In this document: piece by piece, positions 52,490 through 61,425 of the stretch | Position numbering within the stretch: position 1 is the first letter of the stretch | Layout: the number at the start of each line of letters is the position of its first letter | Notes under the pieces: generated by a model | What the model was told of the DNA's origin: nothing | Database searches by the model: none | The model's input: only the letters and a program-made list of their open reading frames with translations | DNA from: Marivita sp051859345 | GTDB lineage: Bacteria; Pseudomonadota; Alphaproteobacteria; Rhodobacterales; Rhodobacteraceae | NCBI RefSeq assembly: GCF_051859345.1 | Contig: NZ_JBHYFV010000004.1 | Span: 1 to 64,000 of the forward strand | DNA length: 64,000 nt | Direction of reading: 5' to 3' | Position numbers and translations under genes: made by a program

Positions 52490-54457
52490 ATGGAACCTGT
52501 TACAATTGAAATCCAAGGCGATATCGCCGTCGTCACCATCGACAACCCGCCCGTCAATGCGGCCTCGCTTGCGGTGCGCCGCGGATTGATGAACGCCCTC
52601 CATGTCACTGAGGACGCCAAGGTGCAGGCGGTTGTGTTGCGCTGCGCGGGAAGGACGTTTGTCGCGGGCGCGGATGCAAAGGAATTCAACGCCCCTCCCG
52701 TCGCGCCTTTCTTGCCGGACGTCTGCGCCGCAATCGAAGCCGCCTCGGTGCCTTGGGTGGCAGCCGTTCATGGAACCGCGTTGGGTGGCGGCTGCGAGAT
52801 CGCACTGGCCTGCATGGGTCGCATTGCGGACACACAGGCGCGGCTTGGCTTTCCCGAAGTGTCCTTGGGGCTCATACCGGGGGCAGGGGGAACCGTTCGT
52901 TTGCCCCGAATAATCCCGACGTTACATGCGCTTGAAATGGTCGTGACGGGCAAACCCGTCGACGCCGCGAAAGCGCTGGACTGGGGCCTGATCGACGCGA
53001 TTGCTGCGGGCGACCTCGCCGAGACAGCAAAGCTCCACGCCCGTGAATTGGCGGACTTCCCCAACCTGACACCGCTGTCCAGCCGCGATCCGGTGGATCC
53101 ACCGACCCAGTCGGATTGGAAAGCGGCGGTCACCAGGCTGACGTCGCGTGCAGGTGGTCAAAATGCACCGCACGAGGCCGCTGCTGCGATCCACGATGCC
53201 ATTCACATGACGGCGCAAGAAGCGTTTGCCGCAGAACGCGCCCGCTTTGTCCGGCTCAAGGAAGACCCTCAATCGCAGGCGCTTCGGCACGTCTTCTTTG
53301 CGGAACGCAGTGTTTCGCGGATGGACCGCCTGCGGGACGTTGTCCCGCGCGCAGTGTCGACTGTTGGCGTGGTTGGGGGCGGCACCATGGGGGCCGGCAT
53401 TGCCGCCGCTTTGGTGCTGTCAGGCCTCAAGGTGATCCTGATCGAACGGGACGAAGACGCCCTCGCTGCGGGGCTTACGCGGGTCACTGACACGCTGGCC
53501 GACAGCCTGAAGCGCGGACTTCTGACCAAGGACGCGCATGCCCGTATGGTTCAGTCCCTTGATGGGGCCACCGATTATGCCGCGCTGTCGGGGGCGGATC
53601 TGGTCATCGAAGCGGTGTTCGAGGATATGTCGGTCAAAAAAGACGTGTTTGCCCGGCTTGACGCCGCAACCCGGCCGGATGCGGTTCTGGCCACCAACAC
53701 GTCTTATCTGGATGTCAGTGAAATTGCCGGCAGTGTAGCCGACCCGTCCCGCGTGCTGGGCCTGCATTTCTTTTCTCCTGCGCATATCATGAAACTTGTC
53801 GAAGTGGTGCATCCAGAACGTGTCGCGGATGATGTGCTGGCTACAGGTTTTGCGCTGTCCAAGCGACTGGGAAAGATCGCTGTTCCTGCGGGTGTCTGTG
53901 ACGGGTTCATCGGCAATCGCATCATGTCGGCCTACCGGCGCGAAGCGGACTATATGATCGAAGATGGTGCCCTTCCACACGAGGTCGATTCCGCCATGCG
54001 CGAATTCGGATTCCCAATGGGGGTATTCCAGATGCAGGATCTGGCGGGTCTGGACATCGCCTGGGCCATGCGCAAGCGCCGTGCGACGACGCGGCCCACG
54101 CAGGAACGCTATGTCGCGATTGCCGACAAACTTTGCGAGGCAGGGCGCTTTGGCAGAAAGACGGGGCAGGGTTGGTATGATTACCGAACCGATCCGAAAG
54201 GCACCGTTGATCCCGAGGTGACGCGCCTTGTCAAAGCCGAATCCTCTGCCCGTGGCATCACCCGCACTGCGCTGTCCAAGGAAGAAATTCTGCAACGCAT
54301 TCTGGGAGCGATGCAGTCCGAAGGTCAGGCAGTGCTTGACGAAGGCATCGCTGCGACACCCGAAGCAATAGATGTCGTCATGATCCTTGGTTACGGATTT
54401 CCGCGATGGCGCGGCGGGCCGATGTATATGCGGGCGCATCCGGACAGCGGCATCTGA
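52490..54457 (+). CDS. Enoyl-CoA hydratase / 3-hydroxyacyl-CoA dehydrogenase fusion
   Basis: From ATG 52490 (AGAGGG upstream) the protein is 655 residues. The N-terminal crotonase domain (about 1-190) has GRTFVAGADAKEF near 57 and HGTALGGGCEIALAC near 95. The NAD-binding dehydrogenase domain starts near 290 with VGVVGGGTMGAGIA, followed by the helical C-terminal domain with FPRWRGGPMYM. It resembles FadJ-like short fusions. It is divergent from the aminobenzoate run and completes its beta-oxidation set. Confidence 0.94.
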   Translation: MEPVTIEIQGDIAVVTIDNPPVNAASLAVRRGLMNALHVTEDAKVQAVVLRCAGRTFVAGADAKEFNAPPVAPFLPDVCAAIEAASVPWVAAVHGTALGGGCEIALACMGRIADTQARLGFPEVSLGLIPGAGGTVRLPRIIPTLHALEMVVTGKPVDAAKALDWGLIDAIAAGDLAETAKLHARELADFPNLTPLSSRDPVDPPTQSDWKAAVTRLTSRAGGQNAPHEAAAAIHDAIHMTAQEAFAAERARFVRLKEDPQSQALRHVFFAERSVSRMDRLRDVVPRAVSTVGVVGGGTMGAGIAAALVLSGLKVILIERDEDALAAGLTRVTDTLADSLKRGLLTKDAHARMVQSLDGATDYAALSGADLVIEAVFEDMSVKKDVFARLDAATRPDAVLATNTSYLDVSEIAGSVADPSRVLGLHFFSPAHIMKLVEVVHPERVADDVLATGFALSKRLGKIAVPAGVCDGFIGNRIMSAYRREADYMIEDGALPHEVDSAMREFGFPMGVFQMQDLAGLDIAWAMRKRRATTRPTQERYVAIADKLCEAGRFGRKTGQGWYDYRTDPKGTVDPEVTRLVKAESSARGITRTALSKEEILQRILGAMQSEGQAVLDEGIAATPEAIDVVMILGYGFPRWRGGPMYMRAHPDSGI

Positions 54458-54469
54458 CGCACCCTGACT

Positions 54470-55903
54470 TTAACGCAGGTAGACGGCGCTGAATTCCGCG
54501 ACCGGCTGACCTTCGGCGTCCAGCAACACCAGCATGTGTCCGGTCTGCCGGACGGCGCGCGTTGCCTCAAGGACGGCTTGCAGACTGCGTTCGGCCGTAT
54601 CAAGCGGAGGTGGGCAGGCCATCTTCGTGCTGGCGGCGGCTGTGAAGGTAAGGCCATTATCCTTGCGCTCGTATCCACCGATCAGTTGATTGCAACCAAC
54701 GGTCGCGCGGAACCGAGCCTCGGGATCGCCGTGAAACACCAGATGAGGTTCGCGGCGATTGTCCATTGGCCCGACAGGTTCGCCCATCAGGCTGTCGATG
54801 CGCCAGTAGGTGTTGGTCAGCGACGCCGTTGAGACGTGCTGTGCGCAGGTTTCGCCGGGGATGGTCTTGATGAAACGGTTGACCACCAGATGCCGTTGTT
54901 CGGAGCCTTCCATAGCCGCGCGCGTCACCAGCCCGCCTTCGACATGCACAAGAAGTGCCTCCCCCGGAGCAGGCACATCGTCACGATAGGCACGCTCGAG
55001 CGTGAGATAGTCGCCTTGGTTGGTGATGGGATAGGATCGACCCGTGATACATTCCTCGAACAGGGCAGTGTCTGCGAAATAGGTCATCCTGCCCAACAGG
55101 AACAGGTTGTCCAGGTCGGTCGGGTCCAGCACGCCTTGGCTGATCAGGTCGTAAGGCAGGTCCGAGGTGATCGGATTGCCCTGAATATCCATCTGGCGCA
55201 GACGGTCAGGGCCCGTCACCTCCCAGAAAAGCGGCATTTCGGACGCGCCATGAAGAACAATCGCGCCTCTTGCCGGATCGGCATACCAACGTCCGATCTC
55301 GTCACGCTGAAGCGGGTCTTCGCTGCGCAGCCACTCCCGGTGCATGTGGTATGTCTGATTGGCCCAGAGATCGAGGTGATGCACGATCCCTTCGCAATCG
55401 GCGCAGGGAAGGGTGCCCCGGAATGTCGCTGGAACGCGCAAGCCATGGGCACCTATGGCGGGTGCCGCATCGCCAGACCTATCACGCTGCACCATCTTCA
55501 GCACGACCTCCACATCCTCTGGCCCATTGTCTAGAAGAACGCGGGTCATCGTGTCGGTGATGAACAGAAGGTGCCCGTCGCGTCGGATCGTGGCGCGTAA
55601 TGCGTAGATTGCCTGCGGATCAAGGTGGGCGGCGTCGTAATCAATGACAAACGCGATCGGCGGTTGGCCGGGATCGTCGATCACCGTCCGGGCAAGCGGG
55701 ATGGCGGGAGCGCCCGCGCGCGCGACGTCCTCGATGACCGCCTCGAACACGGTGCCGGGCGGCAACGCGATCCGTTCGCGGATCAGCGCGGCACCGGTCA
55801 GCGTGTCCGCTCCCGCCACGGACATACTGGAAACAAACGCAAAGATCAGGCTGGCAAGCGCCGCCACAGGGCGACCGCGCAGCCTCATGGAAGAAAACAC
55901 CAT
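54470..55903 (-). CDS. YbaY-NlpE-META three-domain envelope protein
   Basis: The 477-residue product starts at ATG 55903 with a signal peptide (about 1-32, ending AGA). Residues about 37-140 resemble YbaY (IPLARTVIDDPGQPPIAF). Residues about 155-260 resemble the NlpE N-domain with the CxxC motif in TLPCADCEGI. Residues about 360-477 are a META/HslJ domain (TYWRIDSLMGEPV, then TVGCNQLIGGYE). No lipobox Cys follows the signal region, unlike typical lipoproteins. These domains are linked to copper, surface and heat stress. Upstream base composition gives a longer open frame without conservation, so it is ignored. Confidence 0.82.
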   Translation of the reverse strand: MVFSSMRLRGRPVAALASLIFAFVSSMSVAGADTLTGAALIRERIALPPGTVFEAVIEDVARAGAPAIPLARTVIDDPGQPPIAFVIDYDAAHLDPQAIYALRATIRRDGHLLFITDTMTRVLLDNGPEDVEVVLKMVQRDRSGDAAPAIGAHGLRVPATFRGTLPCADCEGIVHHLDLWANQTYHMHREWLRSEDPLQRDEIGRWYADPARGAIVLHGASEMPLFWEVTGPDRLRQMDIQGNPITSDLPYDLISQGVLDPTDLDNLFLLGRMTYFADTALFEECITGRSYPITNQGDYLTLERAYRDDVPAPGEALLVHVEGGLVTRAAMEGSEQRHLVVNRFIKTIPGETCAQHVSTASLTNTYWRIDSLMGEPVGPMDNRREPHLVFHGDPEARFRATVGCNQLIGGYERKDNGLTFTAAASTKMACPPPLDTAERSLQAVLEATRAVRQTGHMLVLLDAEGQPVAEFSAVYLR

Positions 55904-56094
55904 TGTCGTTTTTCCTCTTTTCCCAAACGTCCGGGCCGCAGACCTGTCCCGCATCCGCCAAAGCGGCTTTCCGGGGTCTGGTGACCCTGTTGCCATAAAG
56001 ACTGTAACGTCCGACATGCGGGAGCGGCAAAAAAAAGTGAGGTGAGGACGTGAATCCGGACGATAACGACATCGTTCCGGACCTGCGATCTTTG

Positions 56095-56622
56095 TTAGTC
56101 GACGGACCCGGCATAGTGCGCCGCAGGCGCCTGCACCCATGTCACCTGCATGTCGACCTGTGCTGCGGCCAGCAAGTTCATCACCGGGCAGCGGAATTCG
56201 ACATTGCGGCACAACTGGCGAAAGCGCGCCTCGGGTTCGTCGGAATAGACGGTGATATCCAGCTTGCCGCTTTCGAAATAGGGTCGGATGCCCGGCACGC
56301 CTTTGGGTCCGCGCACGTCGATCTGGCTTTCGCAGGCGAAATCCACTCCGGCATAGGAAAAACCCATGGCATTGGCGACGCCGTTGATGATGACGCCGTC
56401 GCAACCAACCAGCGCCACCAGAACCGTCTCAAGAGGGCTCGGCGCGCTGTTGGTGCCGCCCAGCGACGCGGGCTCGTCGGTATAGACCGGTTCGAAATCC
56501 CGCACCTGGATCTTTGTGCGCGTTCCGGCTGCGTTGGTCGCCTTCACATGGCGCACGCCGATCTTGCGCGTTTTGGGGTCGATGCTTGGCTCGATAATGT
56601 CGGGATCAATCATGTCATTCAT
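56095..56622 (-). CDS. OsmC-family peroxidase/redox protein
   Basis: From ATG 56622 the product has 175 residues. The two redox cysteines lie in LVALVGCDGVIING near residue 75 and EFRCPVMNLLAAA near residue 145. The middle glutamate region SDEPEARFRQLC matches the family. OsmC/Ohr proteins reduce organic hydroperoxides; this copy is of the shorter YhfA-like type. It ends 191 bp from the YbaY-NlpE gene and starts 12 bp after the TctA gene, so it may be transcribed with the transporter. Confidence 0.85.
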   Translation of the reverse strand: MNDMIDPDIIEPSIDPKTRKIGVRHVKATNAAGTRTKIQVRDFEPVYTDEPASLGGTNSAPSPLETVLVALVGCDGVIINGVANAMGFSYAGVDFACESQIDVRGPKGVPGIRPYFESGKLDITVYSDEPEARFRQLCRNVEFRCPVMNLLAAAQVDMQVTWVQAPAAHYAGSVD

Positions 56623-56633
56623 TGCGGGGCCTT

Positions 56634-58568
56634 TCAGTTGAGGGGGATCAAGGCACCAACGGGCGGATCGCCTCGCAGCACATCGAAAAGGAACCAGATC
56701 ATGCCAAAGACCGCCGCACCATAGAGCGCCGCCGTCCAGAGCCGCATCTGCGCTTGCGCCAGCAGCATCCAGCACAAAAGCACCAGCGTCGGGATCGTTA
56801 ATCCGATGGCCCAGAGCGCGACCGCATAGGCCAGCAGCACGGCGAGGATCTTCAGCTCACCCGCGTCGCGACCAAGGTCGGGTTGGTATTCCCGAACCCC
56901 GCGCAGAACCAGCCAGAGCGTGAGTGGAACACCTGGTGCGATGGCAAGGAGCGGCATCAGCCGAGAGGCCGGATTGAAGGTGAACGTCTCCCACAGCGCG
57001 TAAAGGAACAGCGCCGCGGCAAGAGCCGCCAGCATCAGCGCCACGCTGCGGTTGCACTCTTCTGTCGCCTCGGGCGCATCGGGCTCAGTCATGCCCTCGG
57101 CGCTCTGCCATTGGCGCAACTTGCGAAATGCTGAAATCAGCAGCGGGATCACGATGATCGACGCAATAATCAGCACGCCGGGTCGTGTAAGCCAGGACCA
57201 GCCGTGGATCTGGTTGGTGAGCCAGAAATATTGCTCCATCGGGCTGGACAGCACGAAGCCGACAAGCGCCGGGGCGCGGGGCCAGCCGCCATGCTTCATC
57301 AGCCAGCCAAGCGCGCCCAACATGAACAGCATGAAGATGTCGCCGATGGTCGAGGTCGCCTGATAGGCACCGATCACCATGACAAGCACGAGCGGTGCCG
57401 CGATGATCGCAAAGGGGATGCGCGTCAGCCGCGCCAGCATTGGCGTTATGGCAAAGCAGAGCGCCGCACCCACGATCGAGGTGAGCGCCACCGACCACAC
57501 GATGAGGAACATCAGGTCGGGGTTCTGCGTGACCATGCGCGGGCCGGGATAGTAGCCGAACGAGAAGAGCGCACCGAGAAAGATCGCCGCCGCCGGTCCG
57601 CCCGGCACGCTGAAGAGCAGCGTCGGCACGAGGTCCGAAATCACGGTTGCATTGTTCGCCCCTTCCGAGGCGGCAATGCCCCGGATCTCGCCCTTGCCGA
57701 ATTTGGACTTGTCCTTGGTCGACCGGATGGCATGACCATAGGCCACCCATGTCGAGGCTGATGCGCCCACCGCAGGTACAAAGCCCCCGAGCACCCCGAT
57801 CAGCGAGGCGCGCAGCACCAGCCAGCGGTGGCGCCAGAAATCGCGAAACCCTTCGCCCCACTGGGTGACTTCCATCTTCTGATGGCTGATCCCACCACCC
57901 TGCGCGAGCATGGAGATCACTTCGGCCACGCCGAAGAGGCCAAGTGCGACGATGGTCAGTGAGAACCCGTCAAGCAGGTAGACCTGTCCGAAGGTAAAGC
58001 GGAAATCGGCCGCCGCCTGTGCTGGCCCGACGACGCCAAGCAACACGCCAAGCGCCGCCGCTGCCAAGCCTTTGGCCAGATCCTTGCCGATCATCGACGA
58101 GGCAAAGAACAGTCCCACTAGCGCCAGCATGAAAAGTTCGGGTGTGGAGAGCATGAGCACTATCGGCCCAGCGATGGGGATGGCGAAGAACAGGACCAGC
58201 GACCCGACCAGCCCGCCCACCATGGAGGCCAGAAAGCCCACGCCAAGCGCCCGTGCTGCCTGTCCCTGTTTTGCCAGCGCGTGGCCTTCGATCGCCGTCG
58301 GTGCCGAGGCCGGGGAACCGGGTGCGCCCAAAAGCACGGAGGTGATCGTATCAGAGGTGTAGACCACCGACACCGCGCCCAGAAGCATCGCGAGGCCGGA
58401 ATAATCGTCGAGATAGTAGATGAAGGGCAGCAGGATCGACACCGCCGCAACCCCGCCCAGTCCCGGCAACATACCGAAGACCATGCCGACAAGCATGCCG
58501 GCAAAAAGCGCGGCCAGTCGCATCGGGTCGAAGAGCGCGTCAAGCGCGATCAGCGCATTGTCGATCAT
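56634..58568 (-). CDS. Tripartite tricarboxylate transporter, TctA-TctB fusion
   Basis: The 644-residue membrane protein has the TctA blocks GMVFGMLPGLGGVAAVSILL near residue 30, GAPGSPASAPTAIEGHALA near 80 and VPAVGASASTWVAYGHA near 265. After about residue 500 a hydrophilic stretch leads to a further 140 residues with four helices that resemble TctB (NRSVALMLAALAAALFLYAL, then PTLVLLCWMLLAQAQ). TctA and TctB are usually separate proteins. With TctC upstream it makes a complete sodium- or proton-driven carboxylate importer. Confidence 0.9.
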   Translation of the reverse strand: MIDNALIALDALFDPMRLAALFAGMLVGMVFGMLPGLGGVAAVSILLPFIYYLDDYSGLAMLLGAVSVVYTSDTITSVLLGAPGSPASAPTAIEGHALAKQGQAARALGVGFLASMVGGLVGSLVLFFAIPIAGPIVLMLSTPELFMLALVGLFFASSMIGKDLAKGLAAAALGVLLGVVGPAQAAADFRFTFGQVYLLDGFSLTIVALGLFGVAEVISMLAQGGGISHQKMEVTQWGEGFRDFWRHRWLVLRASLIGVLGGFVPAVGASASTWVAYGHAIRSTKDKSKFGKGEIRGIAASEGANNATVISDLVPTLLFSVPGGPAAAIFLGALFSFGYYPGPRMVTQNPDLMFLIVWSVALTSIVGAALCFAITPMLARLTRIPFAIIAAPLVLVMVIGAYQATSTIGDIFMLFMLGALGWLMKHGGWPRAPALVGFVLSSPMEQYFWLTNQIHGWSWLTRPGVLIIASIIVIPLLISAFRKLRQWQSAEGMTEPDAPEATEECNRSVALMLAALAAALFLYALWETFTFNPASRLMPLLAIAPGVPLTLWLVLRGVREYQPDLGRDAGELKILAVLLAYAVALWAIGLTIPTLVLLCWMLLAQAQMRLWTAALYGAAVFGMIWFLFDVLRGDPPVGALIPLN

Positions 58569-58598
58569 ATGGCTGTCCGGGGGTTGGAGACAGGAACA

Positions 58599-58628
58599 GG
58601 AGGCGGACCCGCTAGGGGGGCCGCCTCC
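58599..58628 (-). terminator. Hairpin between tctC and tctA
   Basis: An exact 8-bp stem pairs GGAGGCGG (58599-58606) with CCGCCTCC (58621-58628) in the 79-bp spacer after tctC. No T-run follows on the minus strand. It probably stabilises the binding-protein message or limits read-through into the permease gene. Confidence 0.6.
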
Positions 58629-58647
58629 GTACCGTTTGGTCTCTGCT

Positions 58648-59715
58648 TCAGAAGTTCACGCCGTACTTGTCGCTCAGCAAGGTGCGCAGATAGGTCTTGA
58701 CCTCGTCCGACGGCGACAACGCCGCCTTGATCGCAGCCTCGGTGTCCGGACCCGCGCTGAGCCTTGCGCCGCCGGTGACATCCTGGCTTGCCGTCTGGAA
58801 CTCGGGATCGGCGTTGATCGCCTCGACCGCCGCAGCAAAGGCATCAAGCGCCTCTTGCGGGGCGTCGGGATGCAGGTAGCCGGTCAGGCCGTAGGCATAG
58901 GTCACCGAGGCGATGCCCTGGAATGCGTCCCATTCAATGCCCGAGGGCGGCTGGCCGTTCATCGTCTCGTAGACCTCGTAGACCGAGGGCAGGTCCGGGG
59001 CGACCGGATCGCGGGCCTTGAGAACGCCACCTTCCATCGCGCCACCGGTCCAGAGCGGAACGGCATTGCCCTCTTCGACGCTCGGCACAACCTGTGTCAG
59101 CCAGACCGGGGTGAACTGATAGTCGATATTGACCTCGCCCTGTTCAAAGGCGAGCCGGACCGGACCGCGCCCGGTAAAGCCGAGCACCGATTTCACGTCG
59201 AGCCCCAGCACCTCGAAGGACAAAAGCCCCGGCAGGTCCGAAGCCGCCGCCGCGATGCCGCCATAGATCAGCGGGCTTGAAGAGTCCTTGATGCTTGCCG
59301 CATCCGTCACCCCGGTCGAGGGCGCGACATAGGCGACCGCGCCGAACGGATGGCTGTAGGCGACGCGGTAATCCGAAAGCCGGTATTCCACGCCCTCTTG
59401 CCCCAACACAAAGGGATTGGCGGTCGACGATGTGGTGAACAGGATCGTGGAGCCATCCGCCTTGGCGTTCTGCTCGAACCAGTTTGCGCCAAGGATGGAC
59501 CCGCCACCGGGCCGGTCGATCACGTTGATCTCGGGATTACCTGGCAGGTGCTTTTCGAAATAGGGCTCAAGGAACTTGGCAGAGACATAGGTCGCTCCGC
59601 CGGTGCCGAAAGGCACGATTACGTCGATGGATTTCCCGGCAAAATAGCCGTCCTGAGCCTGAGCCATTGTGGCCATCGCGGCGAGCGCCGCAGTTGTCGT
59701 CAGCAGTTTACGCAT
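58648..59715 (-). CDS. Tripartite tricarboxylate transporter binding protein, TctC type
   Basis: The 355-residue protein has a signal peptide (1-20, AQA) and the TctC pattern: the GKSIDVIVPFGTGGATYVSA strand-loop near residue 30 and HLPGNPEINVIDRPGGGSIL near 57. It is longer than the usual 325 residues. Its ligand is probably a carboxylate; the flanking FAH hydrolases point to an oxo- or hydroxy-acid. It is followed by the TctA-TctB gene after a hairpin. Confidence 0.9.
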   Translation of the reverse strand: MRKLLTTTAALAAMATMAQAQDGYFAGKSIDVIVPFGTGGATYVSAKFLEPYFEKHLPGNPEINVIDRPGGGSILGANWFEQNAKADGSTILFTTSSTANPFVLGQEGVEYRLSDYRVAYSHPFGAVAYVAPSTGVTDAASIKDSSSPLIYGGIAAAASDLPGLLSFEVLGLDVKSVLGFTGRGPVRLAFEQGEVNIDYQFTPVWLTQVVPSVEEGNAVPLWTGGAMEGGVLKARDPVAPDLPSVYEVYETMNGQPPSGIEWDAFQGIASVTYAYGLTGYLHPDAPQEALDAFAAAVEAINADPEFQTASQDVTGGARLSAGPDTEAAIKAALSPSDEVKTYLRTLLSDKYGVNF

Positions 59716-59747
59716 GTCTTCCTCCCTAGGTTTTTGTCATGTCGGCC

Positions 59748-60617
59748 TTAGCCGATCTCGTTCTCCAGAACGCCCAGTCCGGTGATCGAGACCTTCATGT
59801 GGTCCCCGGACCTGAGATATTTCGGCGGGCTGAACCCGATCCCCACACCGACCGGCGTGCCAGTGGCGATGATGTCGCCGGGCAGCAACGTCATGGTGCG
59901 CGACATCGTTTCGATCAGCGTCGGTATGTCGAAGATCAAGTCCGACACCGTCACCCGCTGGCGTTCTTCGCCGTTGATTTCCGTCACCAGTTCAAGTGCG
60001 GTCACATCGCCGACTTCGTCGGACGTGGCGATCCACGGTCCCATCGGGCAGAAGGTGTCGATCCCCTTGCCGATGACCCACTGGTTGTGCTGTTTCTGCA
60101 ATTCGCGCGAGGTGACATCGTTCACGATGACATAGCCGAACACATGGTCATACGCATCGGCCTTGGACACGCCAAAGCAGCGCTTGCCGATGACGACGCC
60201 CAGTTCTCCCTCGTAATCGACCGAGTCCGTCGGGTCGAGCGAGCCGCGCACCACATCGCCCGGACCGCAGACGCTGGTCGTGGCCTTGGTAAACACCACA
60301 GGGTGCGATGGCACCTGTTCCTTGGCGCTCGAATCAAAGCCACTGTTGTGGAATTCAGCCGCGTGGGCGTAGTAATTCTTGCCGACGCAGAAGATATCGC
60401 GCAGCGGTTCCGGGATCGGCGCAAGCAGGCGCACATCCTTCAGTGGCACGCGATTGTGTTCGGCAGTCTGCCAAGCCGCAAGCGCGGCATCTCCGCCCTC
60501 GATCACCGACAGGACAGCGCGTTGCGCCTCGACCCCGGTCACACAGGCCACGGCGTCGGTCCCGTCGACAAACCCGGCCGCCATTTCCCCGTCCATTTCG
60601 AAGGTAATCAGCTTCAT
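59748..60617 (-). CDS. Fumarylacetoacetate hydrolase-family protein (first of two)
   Basis: The 289-residue protein has the FAH fold blocks VGKNYYAHAAEF near 77, the metal acid cluster DYEGELGVVIG near 133, VNDVTSREL near 165 and LLPGDIIATGTPVGVG near 245. The family includes 2-oxo-4-hydroxy acid hydratases, oxaloacetate decarboxylases and ureidoglycolate lyases; which one is unresolved. It is 32 bp upstream of tctC on the same strand and divergent from the GntR gene, so the transporter probably feeds it. Confidence 0.88.
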   Translation of the reverse strand: MKLITFEMDGEMAAGFVDGTDAVACVTGVEAQRAVLSVIEGGDAALAAWQTAEHNRVPLKDVRLLAPIPEPLRDIFCVGKNYYAHAAEFHNSGFDSSAKEQVPSHPVVFTKATTSVCGPGDVVRGSLDPTDSVDYEGELGVVIGKRCFGVSKADAYDHVFGYVIVNDVTSRELQKQHNQWVIGKGIDTFCPMGPWIATSDEVGDVTALELVTEINGEERQRVTVSDLIFDIPTLIETMSRTMTLLPGDIIATGTPVGVGIGFSPPKYLRSGDHMKVSITGLGVLENEIG

Positions 60618-60638
60618 TATCTCGACACTCTTTATTTT

Positions 60639-60646
60639 TATCGATA
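60639..60646. promoter_or_regulatory. Palindrome in the divergent FAH/GntR spacer
   Basis: TATCGATA, an exact 8-bp palindrome, sits in an AT-rich stretch between the two start regions. It could be a site for the FCD-type regulator encoded next to it, but it is short and could be chance. Confidence 0.3.
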
Positions 60647-60720
60647 GAACTAGAAAACATATGAAAGTGAGTCTGTCAAATACAGTTGCGACGCCGGGCG
60701 AGGTGGGACATCCAGACGTT

Positions 60721-61425
60721 ATGAATACACAGACCCTCCATCCGTCCGAAGGCGAAACCCTTGTGGATGCCGCCTATCGCGGCTTGCGCCATGACATCAT
60801 CGCGGGAATCCGTGTGCCGGGCGAACGCCTGCGCATCGAAAAGCTCAAGGCGCTGTACGGCATTGGCCCGACACCGTTGCGTGAGGCCTTGCAGAAGCTT
60901 GCGCAGGACGGGCTGGTCGTCACCGAGGGCAATCGCGGCTTTACCGTGGCCCCGCTTGATCCGTCGGAATTCGCGGACCTCAACCTTGCCCGGACCGTGA
61001 TCGAGAAAGAGGCACTACGCCTGTCCATCGCGCAGGGTGACACCGCGTGGGAAGCGCGCGTGGTGGCGGCAAGCTATATCATGGCCAAGGAAGACGCGGC
61101 CCTGTCCAGCGCCGCAGGCGCCGTGCCGGATGCGTGGGAACAGGCAAATGCGGGGTTTCACGCTGCGCTCGTCTCGGCCTGCGGATCGGACTGGTTGCTG
61201 CGCCTGCGGGTCGGGTTGCACGACCATTGCGAACGCTACCGCCGCGCCTCGGTCTATCAAAAACTTGGATCACGCGACCTTGGCGCTGAGCATGCCGCCA
61301 TCTCGGAGGCCGCGCTGGCCCGCGATGCCGAGCGGGCCTGCACCCTGACTGAACGCCATTTCGCGCTGACCGCCGCGATCCTCAAGGAAGTCGAGGGCAC
61401 CGCAGCAGGACAGTCCAGCACATGA
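60721..61425 (+). CDS. GntR-family regulator with FCD domain
   Basis: The protein is 234 residues from ATG 60721; an in-frame ATG at 60661 would add 20. The winged helix (about 15-80) shows IRVPGERLRIEKLKALYGIG and TPLREALQKLAQDGL. The FCD domain (about 90-225) has the helical pattern with metal-binding His/Asp positions, for example FHAALVSACGS and HFALTAAIL. It is divergent from FAH-TctCA and overlaps the TauE gene by 4 bp, so it probably controls both transcripts in response to the imported acid. Confidence 0.9.
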   Translation: MNTQTLHPSEGETLVDAAYRGLRHDIIAGIRVPGERLRIEKLKALYGIGPTPLREALQKLAQDGLVVTEGNRGFTVAPLDPSEFADLNLARTVIEKEALRLSIAQGDTAWEARVVAASYIMAKEDAALSSAAGAVPDAWEQANAGFHAALVSACGSDWLLRLRVGLHDHCERYRRASVYQKLGSRDLGAEHAAISEAALARDAERACTLTERHFALTAAILKEVEGTAAGQSST

